Assembly (NCBI RefSeq): GCF_963678875.1
Contig: NZ_OY787456.1
Location: 558,001-622,000 of the forward strand
Reading direction: 5' to 3'
From: an uncultured Hyphomonas sp.
GTDB lineage: Bacteria > Pseudomonadota > Alphaproteobacteria > Caulobacterales > Hyphomonadaceae
DNA: 64,000 bases
Part shown: one piece after another, positions 57,586-64,000 of the stretch
How the letters are laid out: every line of letters begins with the position of its first letter
Position numbering within the stretch: the stretch's first letter is position 1
Notes under the pieces: model-generated
Seen by the model: only the letters and a program-made list of their open reading frames with translations
Database searches by the model: none
What the model was told of the DNA's origin: nothing
Translations under genes and position numbers: made by a program

Positions 57586-58002
57586 ATGAGTGTCGAAATT
57601 GCAGAAGACTATCGCCCCTCGGATGACGAGGAATTCATGAACGAGAAGCAGCTGGTTTACTTCCGCCGGCTGCTCGAGAGCTGGAAAGCCGACATTCTTG
57701 ACGGCGCCAAGCAGACCATCACGAATCTGCAGGACGAGTCCGGGTCTCTGCCCGATATCGTCGACCGCGCCTCTGCGGAAAGCGACAAGGCGCTGGAACT
57801 GCGCACCCGCGACCGCCAGCGCAAGCTGATCTCCAAGATCGACGCGGCGCTCCGCCGGATCGAGGACGGGTCCTACGGTTTCTGTGAAGTGACCGGCGAG
57901 CCAATCGGCCTGCGCCGCCTCGAAGCGCGCCCGACCGCAACGCTGAGCCTCGAGGCCCAGGAGCGTCACGAGCGCAAGGAACGCACCCTGCGCGACGACT
58001 GA
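57586..58002 (+). CDS. dksA: DksA-type RNA polymerase-binding factor with degenerate zinc finger
   Basis: Secondary-channel factor that works with ppGpp in the stringent response. In this 138-residue protein the coiled-coil tip DxxDxA is intact (LPDIVDRASAES, D57, D60, A62). The four-Cys zinc finger is reduced to C100, T103, S121, A124, as in other alphaproteobacterial DksA proteins that function without zinc. GFCEVTGEPIGLRRLEARPTATL is the finger region. Start at ATG 57586 is favoured over 57571 by AGGTG spacing. A strong terminator follows. Confidence 0.9.
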   Translation: MSVEIAEDYRPSDDEEFMNEKQLVYFRRLLESWKADILDGAKQTITNLQDESGSLPDIVDRASAESDKALELRTRDRQRKLISKIDAALRRIEDGSYGFCEVTGEPIGLRRLEARPTATLSLEAQERHERKERTLRDD

Positions 58003-58032
58003 GGGGTCAAAAACCTTATCCCGGAATTATTT

Positions 58033-58070
58033 GCGGCGGCGTCTCTGATAGAGGCGCCGCCGCTTTTTTT
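58033..58070 (+). terminator. Intrinsic terminator after dksA
   Basis: Stem 58033-58045 (GCGGCGGCGTCTC) pairs with 58051-58063 (GAGGCGCCGCCGC) with one G-T wobble and a TGATA loop, followed by seven T residues. One of the clearest terminators in the window. Confidence 0.92.
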
Positions 58071-58362
58071 ATCATCCCAACGCCACGGCTGATTCATCCC
58101 AACGCCACGGCGCTTTATCGTCTCCGCGGCCGCCTGTTCCGCGGTGAATTCACAATGCCACCAAGGTCCAAACGATCTCTTACATCTTGGTAATCAAGGT
58201 CTTAAGGCTGAAGCCTAATGTTTAACAGCAAGTGCTGTTTTGTTAGCTTCAATCCTACCCGCCGGGCTGTCAGCCAGGCATTGACCGGGGCGGGGAATTC
58301 CAATTCCTAACTGCCCGTTAACCCTCTCCGCTGCAGAAGTAACCATTACGGAAGCGCCGCGC
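58071..58362. other. Gap between dksA and fliM-like gene
   Basis: It begins with two near-identical 16-base words CATCCCAACGCCACGG (58073-58088 and 58097-58112). A 6-bp hairpin AACAGC/GCTGTT lies near 58227-58242. The segment 58180-58260 is AT-rich and probably carries the promoter of the next gene; no exact CtrA-type TTAA-N7-TTAAC pair was found. Confidence 0.5.
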
Positions 58363-59454
58363 ATGAAGTCAGACCTCCCTCTTGCCGCCGATGACGGCTG
58401 GGACATGTCACCCCGCCGGGAATCGGCGGTGATGGTCGACATGCCGACTTCGTTCGAGCCGCTTTCATCTGACCGGCCCCTGCCGTCCGCACGCGGCGTG
58501 TTGAGCGCGGCCGAGATCGAAGCCCTGCTTCGCCCGGACCTGTCAGACCTGCCTGAGAGCCCGCCAGAGCCAGCGCCGGAGACGATTGAGGACAAGCCCC
58601 TGCCGGAGGTCGCGGCGCATGCGCCAGAGCCCGCTGTTGCGGACACCCCGGCCACGGATATTCCGGTTACGGCACGGCGCCTGGCTTCGCGCCTGTCGCT
58701 CGCTTTGCGCAAGGGATGCGGCCTGCGCGCAGCGGCTGCGGCCCGTTCGGTCCATGAAGGCGATTTCGACTCCGGCCTCACCGGCAGGATCGCCGGGCAG
58801 GGGTCTGCCATCGCCTGTTTCGCCGTCGGCGACGGTGAGGTGGATGCGATGCTGGTCCTGTCGCCGGAACTCGCCAATGCCCTGATTGAAACAGCTTGCG
58901 GCGGGAACGCGATGCCGGGGGACTGGTCTCCGCGAGAGCTGACCCCGCTCGACAGCGCGCTGCTGGAAGGCCTCGTCCGGCCGCTTGGTCATGCCATTGC
59001 GCCGGGCCTCGGCTTTGCCGGTATGGAAACCGAAGCAGACTTCGCTGCTGCGCTCGCCCGTCCGGGCACGGCAGAAATCATCGACTTCGAGATTCGGGTC
59101 GATGGCGGGCGTCATGCTGCGCGCCTGATCCTGTCGAGTGAGATTGCGGAAGCGGCTGCACCGGAAGCGCTCCCGGCGCCTCAGCCTGCTCAGGCGGCAG
59201 CGCCAATTGCCGAAGCAGCGCCATCCTCCGTAACCGTCCTTCTGACCGCGCGGGTCGCCTCTCTCAGCGTGCCGCTTTCGCGCCTGTCTGACCTGACGGC
59301 CGGGTCCACGCTGCTACTCGGCGTACCGGCAGATCAGCCCGTGGAATTGCTCTCCGGCGGGCGCGACGGGCCGGTTGTGGCGGAAGCCCAGATCGGGCGG
59401 AAAGGCAACAAAATGGCGCTGCGAATCTCGCGCCGCGTACCGGGCTTCCGTTAA
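58363..59454 (+). CDS. fliM: FliM-like flagellar motor switch protein
   Basis: Protein of 363 residues. Residues 47-57 (LSAAEIEALLR) match the FliM N-terminal CheY-binding segment LSQxEIDALL. A middle CheC-like domain follows (LTPLDSALLEGLVRPLGHAI), then a C-terminal SpoA domain (VTVLLTARVASLSVPLSRLSDL and GVPADQPVELL, QIGRKGNKMALRISRR). FliM sets rotor direction and binds FliG and FliN. The middle domain is diverged, and the gene is outside a flagellar operon here, so it may be a specialised FliM paralogue. Confidence 0.82.
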   Translation: MKSDLPLAADDGWDMSPRRESAVMVDMPTSFEPLSSDRPLPSARGVLSAAEIEALLRPDLSDLPESPPEPAPETIEDKPLPEVAAHAPEPAVADTPATDIPVTARRLASRLSLALRKGCGLRAAAAARSVHEGDFDSGLTGRIAGQGSAIACFAVGDGEVDAMLVLSPELANALIETACGGNAMPGDWSPRELTPLDSALLEGLVRPLGHAIAPGLGFAGMETEADFAAALARPGTAEIIDFEIRVDGGRHAARLILSSEIAEAAAPEALPAPQPAQAAAPIAEAAPSSVTVLLTARVASLSVPLSRLSDLTAGSTLLLGVPADQPVELLSGGRDGPVVAEAQIGRKGNKMALRISRRVPGFR

Positions 59455-59466
59455 TCTTTTCCGCGC

Positions 59467-61371
59467 TTATTCAGCCGCCTTGGTCTCGGTGATCCAGGTG
59501 CCGACATTCTCTTCAAGAATATTCAGCGGCACCGCGCCGTCTTTCAGCACCACATCGTGGAAACCGCGAATATCGAACTTGTCGCCAAGCTCGGCCTTCG
59601 CATGTTCCCGCAGGTCGACGATCTTGTTCATACCGATCTTGTAGGCCGTGGCCTGACCCGGCATCACGATGTAGCGCTCGATGGCCTTGCGGCAGTCGCC
59701 TTCCGGATTGGGCGTGTTGTCCATCAGGTACTGGATGGCTTCCTCGCGGGTCCATTGCTTGTCATGGATGCCGGTATCCACCACGAGCCGCGCGGCGCGC
59801 CAGATCTCCATGGCGAGGCGGCCGAAATCGTCATACGGGTCGCTGTAATAGCCCATCTCCTTGGGCAGGTATTCCGAATAGAGGCCCCAGCCTTCGATGA
59901 AGGCGGTGAAGCCGCCGAATTTGCGGAATTTCGGTACGCCGGTCAGTTCCTGCGCAATGGCAATCTGCATGTGGTGGCCCGGAATGCCCTCATGGAAGGC
60001 CAGCGCCTGCATCTGGTAGGTTGGCATGTCCTGCATGCGGTAGAGGTTCGCATAATAGGTGCCTGGGCGGCTGCCGTCCGGGGCGGGGCGGGAGTAGAAG
60101 GCCTTGCCGGCAGATTTCTCGCGGAACGGTTCCACCGCTTTGACGATCATCTCTGCCTTCGGGAAGGTGTTGAACACGCTCGGCAGGTCTTCGCGCATCT
60201 GGTCGATCCAGTAGGTCGCTTCATCCAGGTATTCGGCTTTGCCTTCAGGTGTGTTCGGCTTGAAGAATTGCGGATCGGTCCGCATGAAATCGAAGAACTC
60301 CTTCAGGCTGCCTTCGAAGCCGACCTGTTTCATGATCTCACGCATTTCGCCCTGAATGCGCGCTATCTCGGCCAGGCCGAGATTGTGGATCTCCTCAGCC
60401 GTCATGTCGGTGGTCGTATAGTCGGCGAGCCGTGAGGCGTAGTAGGCCTCGCCATCCGGCAGCTTCCAGGCGCCGTCATCGGTCGTGGCAGACTTCGCCT
60501 GCTCACCGAGTTCCGCGATGGCGGCTTCATAGGCCGGGCCGACGGAATTGGTCAGCGCGTCGGCGGCGTCGGCCAGCAGCAGGTCAGCCTCTTCCTGTGA
60601 GATCGTGCTGGCGTCGACCAGGCCGGTGACCTTCTTCCGGAAGTCGCCCATCAGCGGGCTGTCCTCGCCGCTGTCGTCGAACGGGGCGCCGGTGATCACG
60701 CCCTTGGCGTCCGACAGGACATAGGCATAGACGAAGGCAGGCGGCTGGATGCCTTCGCTGAGAGCCATGCGGGCGTTCTCCAGATTCTGTTCCAGATAGG
60801 CCGGAACGCCCTTGAGGCGGGAAATATAGGCCTCCGCATCTGACTTCGAGGTGACCTGGTGCTGGTTGATCAGAAAGGCCGGGATCTGCGCCTGCACGCC
60901 GCCCATCTGGTCGAAGACATAGTCATAGTGGAGGTATTTGTAGTCTTCCTCGGCAGTCTTCAGGTTCATCTTGGCGATGCGCCAGGAGATCTTCGCCTGA
61001 TGGTCCAGCAGGTCCGGATCGAAGCTCGCTTCCATTTCGGCGATGTCGGCGCGCTGGATCTCCAGTTCTTTCAGGGCATTGGCGTCGGAAACATCGTCCC
61101 ATTCGCCATAATTGTCCTTGATGCCGAGATAGGTCTGCGTGATCGGGCTGCGCGCGACGGTTTCGGCGAACTTCTGCTCGAACCATTCATTCAGCCGGGC
61201 GGTCTCTGCCGCGATCTCCGCTGCGTCCGGCGCGGCCGGTGTGGCGACGGCCTCCACCACGGCCGTTTCGGTGCCTGCAGCAGGCGTTACGGTTTCCTCA
61301 TTCACAGCGCAGCCCGCGGTCGCAATCAGCAGGGCCAGCGCTGAGGCGCGGGTAATCAGGACGGGTTTCAT
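59467..61371 (-). CDS. DUF885 family lipoprotein, predicted metallopeptidase
   Basis: Protein of 634 residues with a lipoprotein signal (MKPVLITRASALALLIATAGC, lipobox TAGC). The zinc site HEGIPGHHMQIAIAQ near residue 471 and EGWGLYSEYL near 505 are characteristic of DUF885 proteins, which are distantly related to M32-type metallopeptidases. It is likely anchored in the outer membrane facing the periplasm. GGAGG lies five to six bases before ATG 61371. Convergent with the fliM-like gene, divergent from cckA. Confidence 0.92.
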   Translation of the reverse strand: MKPVLITRASALALLIATAGCAVNEETVTPAAGTETAVVEAVATPAAPDAAEIAAETARLNEWFEQKFAETVARSPITQTYLGIKDNYGEWDDVSDANALKELEIQRADIAEMEASFDPDLLDHQAKISWRIAKMNLKTAEEDYKYLHYDYVFDQMGGVQAQIPAFLINQHQVTSKSDAEAYISRLKGVPAYLEQNLENARMALSEGIQPPAFVYAYVLSDAKGVITGAPFDDSGEDSPLMGDFRKKVTGLVDASTISQEEADLLLADAADALTNSVGPAYEAAIAELGEQAKSATTDDGAWKLPDGEAYYASRLADYTTTDMTAEEIHNLGLAEIARIQGEMREIMKQVGFEGSLKEFFDFMRTDPQFFKPNTPEGKAEYLDEATYWIDQMREDLPSVFNTFPKAEMIVKAVEPFREKSAGKAFYSRPAPDGSRPGTYYANLYRMQDMPTYQMQALAFHEGIPGHHMQIAIAQELTGVPKFRKFGGFTAFIEGWGLYSEYLPKEMGYYSDPYDDFGRLAMEIWRAARLVVDTGIHDKQWTREEAIQYLMDNTPNPEGDCRKAIERYIVMPGQATAYKIGMNKIVDLREHAKAELGDKFDIRGFHDVVLKDGAVPLNILEENVGTWITETKAAE

Positions 61372-61563
61372 ATGGGCCTCCAAGTAAGCGGGAATCTGTA
61401 ATCTTGACGGGCAGTCTTAACGCTTTTTTCGCTTTCGTTAACCTTTGCCGCCTATCTCTCTGTAGACTAGGATTCATAGCGGCTGAGTCGGCTTGCCGGC
61501 CCGGCCGGACAGTATTGCCCGGCATGCATTTCTTGTCAGCCGGTGGCGGGAGTGAAGAGCAGC

Positions 61564-64000
61564 ATGGACACCAATACCCGGATGCATGAGAGCCCGCCTG
61601 AAGAGGTCGAAACGTCCGAGGGCGAAGGCCTGGACCTGTCGCGCGCGCGGATCGATGTGATGCAGCTCATGTTCTGGGGCTGCCTTCTGATTTCGATTGC
61701 CGCCGCCAGCGTGGCGCTTGCCTGGCCGAAAGCCTCCGGTGCGCCGGGGCCGATCCTTTTGATCGCTATGGGCTCGGGCGGCCTTGTTTTCCTGCTGTGG
61801 ACCGTCCGCGGGGCAGGGCGCATGCTGGGCCTGTTCCCGGAAAAGGGCTCCGCCATCCGCGCGGCGCAGGCCAGCCAACCGCGCTTCGGCTGGATCGAGG
61901 CGCTGGATGAGAGCGTGCTGATCGCCGATCAGGGCGGCGCCCCGGTTGCCGCGAACACGGCATACAAGGATCTGACCAGCATGGCGCTGATGGTCAGCCA
62001 GGGCGACAATGCCCCGGTGACCGTGGACCGCCTGTTTGGCGCAAGTCCCGGCCTCGCTGCGCCGGTCTACCGTCTCTCGAAAGATGCGAAGGCTGGCATG
62101 GCCCGCCGCGAAGTCCTGCCGCCGATCACGATCGGGCCGGAGCAGGTGCCTGCCCAGTACGAAATCTCTGTTTCGCCGCTTCCACGCGGCAAGGTGCTCT
62201 GGCGTATCCGCCCAATTGCGGGTGAGCGCGAGGCGACCGGCGCAGCTGACCTGAAGTCGCTGTACGTCGAAGACGCGCCAATGGGCTTCTTCGCCGCCCG
62301 TCCGGATGGCACGATCACTTATGCGAACTCCTGGCTGCGGGACACGCTCGGCCTGCCGGAGTCCGCGCGCAATGTCCGGATCGACGACATCATGCGTCCG
62401 GAATTCGTGAAGATGCTGTCGCGCGACCGCAAGACCGGCCTGCCGGGGCGGACCGACATCCAGATCCGCGGCCGCGACGGGATCGAGATTCCGGTCCACG
62501 CGATCACCACCTGGTCCGGCCGGGGTGCCGATGCGGCTGGCCGCACGATCCTGCTGCCGAGCGCGCAGATGCTGAACGGCGGCGAAGAGCGCTTCGCCCT
62601 GACCGGATCGCGCCCGCCGCGCCCGGATGGTGACCCGATGTTCGACGATGCGCCCTTCGGTGCCGTCCGCCTTCAGGGCGACAGCGTGCAGGGCGCCATC
62701 ATTCTCGACGCCAACCGTGCGCTGATGGAGATGACCGGCGGTCAGGCAGCGCCCGGCGGCCAGTTCGCGGCGCTTTTCCAGGCCGAAGAGGGCGAGGACG
62801 CCCTTTCCAGCGTGCTGGTCGACGCGATCGACAAGCCGGTCGGCCTGAAGCTGGCGGGCAAGGACCCGCGCCACGTCAATGTCTTCGTGGCCCTCGATGG
62901 CCATGGCCGCCCGTCGGTGGCCTATGTCATGGACATTACCGACCAGCGCCAGCTGGAAATCCGCCTCGCGCATGGTGAGAAGATGCAGGCCATCGGCCAG
63001 CTCGCCGGCGGCGTTGCGCACGACTTCAACAACGTCCTGCAGGGCATCATCCTCAACAATGAGGAACTGATGGTGCGCCACCCGCTGGGCGACCCGTCCT
63101 ATTCGAACCTGCAGTCCATCAACGAGTTTGCGATGCGGGCGAAGGAACTGGTGAAGATGCTGCTGGCCTATGCCCGCCAGCAGACCTTCAAGCGCGAAAT
63201 CTTTGCGGTGCCGGACTTCCTGTCCGAATTCTCCATCCTCCTGCGCCAGCTGCTGGACGAGCGGATCGAGCTGGACGTCGTGCATGGCCGCGATGTGCCG
63301 CACATCAAGGCCGACAAGAACCAGCTGGAAAACGCGATCCTCAACCTCGCCACCAATGCGCGCGATGCGATGCTGAGCCACAAGAATGGCGGCAAGCTGA
63401 CGATCCGCACGGCCCGGGCCACCGGCGCCGACGCCCATGCCAAGGGCTTCAAGTTCGTGGAAGACGGCGAGTACATGCTGATCGAGGTGGAAGACACCGG
63501 CCACGGCATGTCGAAGGATGTCATGGAAAAGATCTTCCAGCCCTTCTTCACCACCAAGGAAGCCGGCGTTGGTACGGGCCTGGGCCTCGCCACCGTTTAC
63601 GGCATCATCAAACAGTCCGGCGGCTATGTCTGCACCACTTCCGCCGTCGGCAAGGGCACGACCTTCCACATCTACCTGCCGGCCCTGAAGCCGGAAGAAG
63701 TGCCGGCCCCGGTCGAGCCAACGGCCGCCGAAAAGGCTGCCAGCCGCCCGATGGATATTTCCGGACGCGGACGGATCCTCCTGATCGAGGACGAAGACGG
63801 CGTGCGCGGCATTGCAGCCTCGCTGCTGAAGTCACGCGGCTATGAAGTCGAAGAGGCCTGCGATGGCGAGGAAGCCATGGAAATCCTCGAAGACAATCCG
63901 CACAGTTTCGACCTGGTGATCTCTGATGTGGTCATGCCGGGCAAAGATGGCCCGACGCTGATCCGCGAGGCGAAAGACCTGCTGGGCCATGCCCGCGTGA
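61564..64000 (+). CDS. cckA: Cell-cycle hybrid histidine kinase CckA, 3' end cut by the window edge
   Basis: Hybrid kinase that phosphorylates ChpT, and through it CtrA and CpdR, in the alphaproteobacterial cell cycle. Two N-terminal membrane segments (FWGCLLISIAAASVALAW; ILLIAMGSGGLVFLLWTV) precede PAS-like regions. The H-box is GQLAGGVAHDFNNVLQGI with phospho-acceptor H486; the N-box NQLENAILNLATNARDA is near 585-603, the G-boxes DTGHGMS and GTGLGLATVYG follow. The receiver begins near residue 735 (RILLIEDEDGVRG) with phospho-Asp D788 in VISDVVMPG. About 812 residues are present; the end is missing. Confidence 0.95.
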   Translation, partial: MDTNTRMHESPPEEVETSEGEGLDLSRARIDVMQLMFWGCLLISIAAASVALAWPKASGAPGPILLIAMGSGGLVFLLWTVRGAGRMLGLFPEKGSAIRAAQASQPRFGWIEALDESVLIADQGGAPVAANTAYKDLTSMALMVSQGDNAPVTVDRLFGASPGLAAPVYRLSKDAKAGMARREVLPPITIGPEQVPAQYEISVSPLPRGKVLWRIRPIAGEREATGAADLKSLYVEDAPMGFFAARPDGTITYANSWLRDTLGLPESARNVRIDDIMRPEFVKMLSRDRKTGLPGRTDIQIRGRDGIEIPVHAITTWSGRGADAAGRTILLPSAQMLNGGEERFALTGSRPPRPDGDPMFDDAPFGAVRLQGDSVQGAIILDANRALMEMTGGQAAPGGQFAALFQAEEGEDALSSVLVDAIDKPVGLKLAGKDPRHVNVFVALDGHGRPSVAYVMDITDQRQLEIRLAHGEKMQAIGQLAGGVAHDFNNVLQGIILNNEELMVRHPLGDPSYSNLQSINEFAMRAKELVKMLLAYARQQTFKREIFAVPDFLSEFSILLRQLLDERIELDVVHGRDVPHIKADKNQLENAILNLATNARDAMLSHKNGGKLTIRTARATGADAHAKGFKFVEDGEYMLIEVEDTGHGMSKDVMEKIFQPFFTTKEAGVGTGLGLATVYGIIKQSGGYVCTTSAVGKGTTFHIYLPALKPEEVPAPVEPTAAEKAASRPMDISGRGRILLIEDEDGVRGIAASLLKSRGYEVEEACDGEEAMEILEDNPHSFDLVISDVVMPGKDGPTLIREAKDLLGHARV

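Noticed and set aside
58180..58362. CtrA binding site upstream of the fliM-like gene
   Set aside because: TTAA words occur, but none are paired with the seven-base spacing of the consensus.
61474..63669. Long open frame on the minus strand, over 700 codons
   Set aside because: It is fully antisense to cckA, whose H-box, ATPase and receiver motifs are unmistakable. High GC leaves the antisense frame open by chance.

Overview
The window is GC-rich, densely coding DNA from an alphaproteobacterium, most likely of the Caulobacterales/Rhodobacterales-like Hyphomonadaceae type (Hyphomonas or a close relative). The evidence is a CckA-type hybrid kinase, an FlbT flagellar regulator, a DksA that has lost most of its zinc-finger cysteines, the long alphaproteobacterial form of HisS, and a class A RNase P RNA. 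The genus is an inference; no rRNA or marker-gene search was possible. No prophage, insertion sequence, CRISPR array or tRNA gene was recognised.

Layout. 1-6.9 kb: a crotonase running off the left edge, an ABC1 kinase, a repeat-rich gap, and a P450 divergent from a TetR gene that overlaps a rubredoxin; then a CPBP protease and a thioesterase. 6.9-10.6 kb: a histidine operon hisS-hisZ-hisG preceded by a short reading frame with six consecutive His codons, closed by a strong terminator. 11-23 kb: argD, argF and hslO, separated by a GFA protein, a Nit amidase, a two-gene carboxynorspermidine route (dehydrogenase plus NspC), a small YeaQ-type protein, an MFS carrier, a radical SAM protein and a YidD-like gene. 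22-30.8 kb: phospholipid synthase, L,D-transpeptidase, Nudix hydrolase, a 28-residue membrane peptide next to a cation antiporter, an SDR-threonine aldolase pair, a TetR gene, an SGNH lipoprotein, a small ATPase and a DUF1428 protein. rnpB lies on the minus strand near 31 kb.

31-46 kb: mostly single housekeeping or poorly known genes (phosphatase, CHAD, YihY, amidase, EamA, methyltransferases, DUF3445, EVE, GmhB, Tet-like MFS, GNAT), then the lemA-DUF2207 pair. 46-54 kb: a crotonase, two tandem paralogous alpha/beta hydrolases, DUF2165, and a CoxE-type VWA protein and a MoxR ATPase separated by three genes. 54.6-64 kb: flbT with a small partner, MarC, a two-span membrane protein, dksA, a FliM-like protein, a DUF885 lipoprotein peptidase and cckA, which runs off the right edge.

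Two kinds of non-coding structure stand out. Near-identical intergenic repeats recur: a decamer-array-plus-palindrome element at about 2.4, 2.7 and 33.4 kb, and a 26-bp inverted-repeat element at about 2.8, 15.1 and 34.4 kb. Second, the hisS leader looks like a peptide-sensing attenuator whose promoter would place the peptide start codon almost at the 5' end of the mRNA. I regard the his leader as the best candidate for an under-described regulatory system here.
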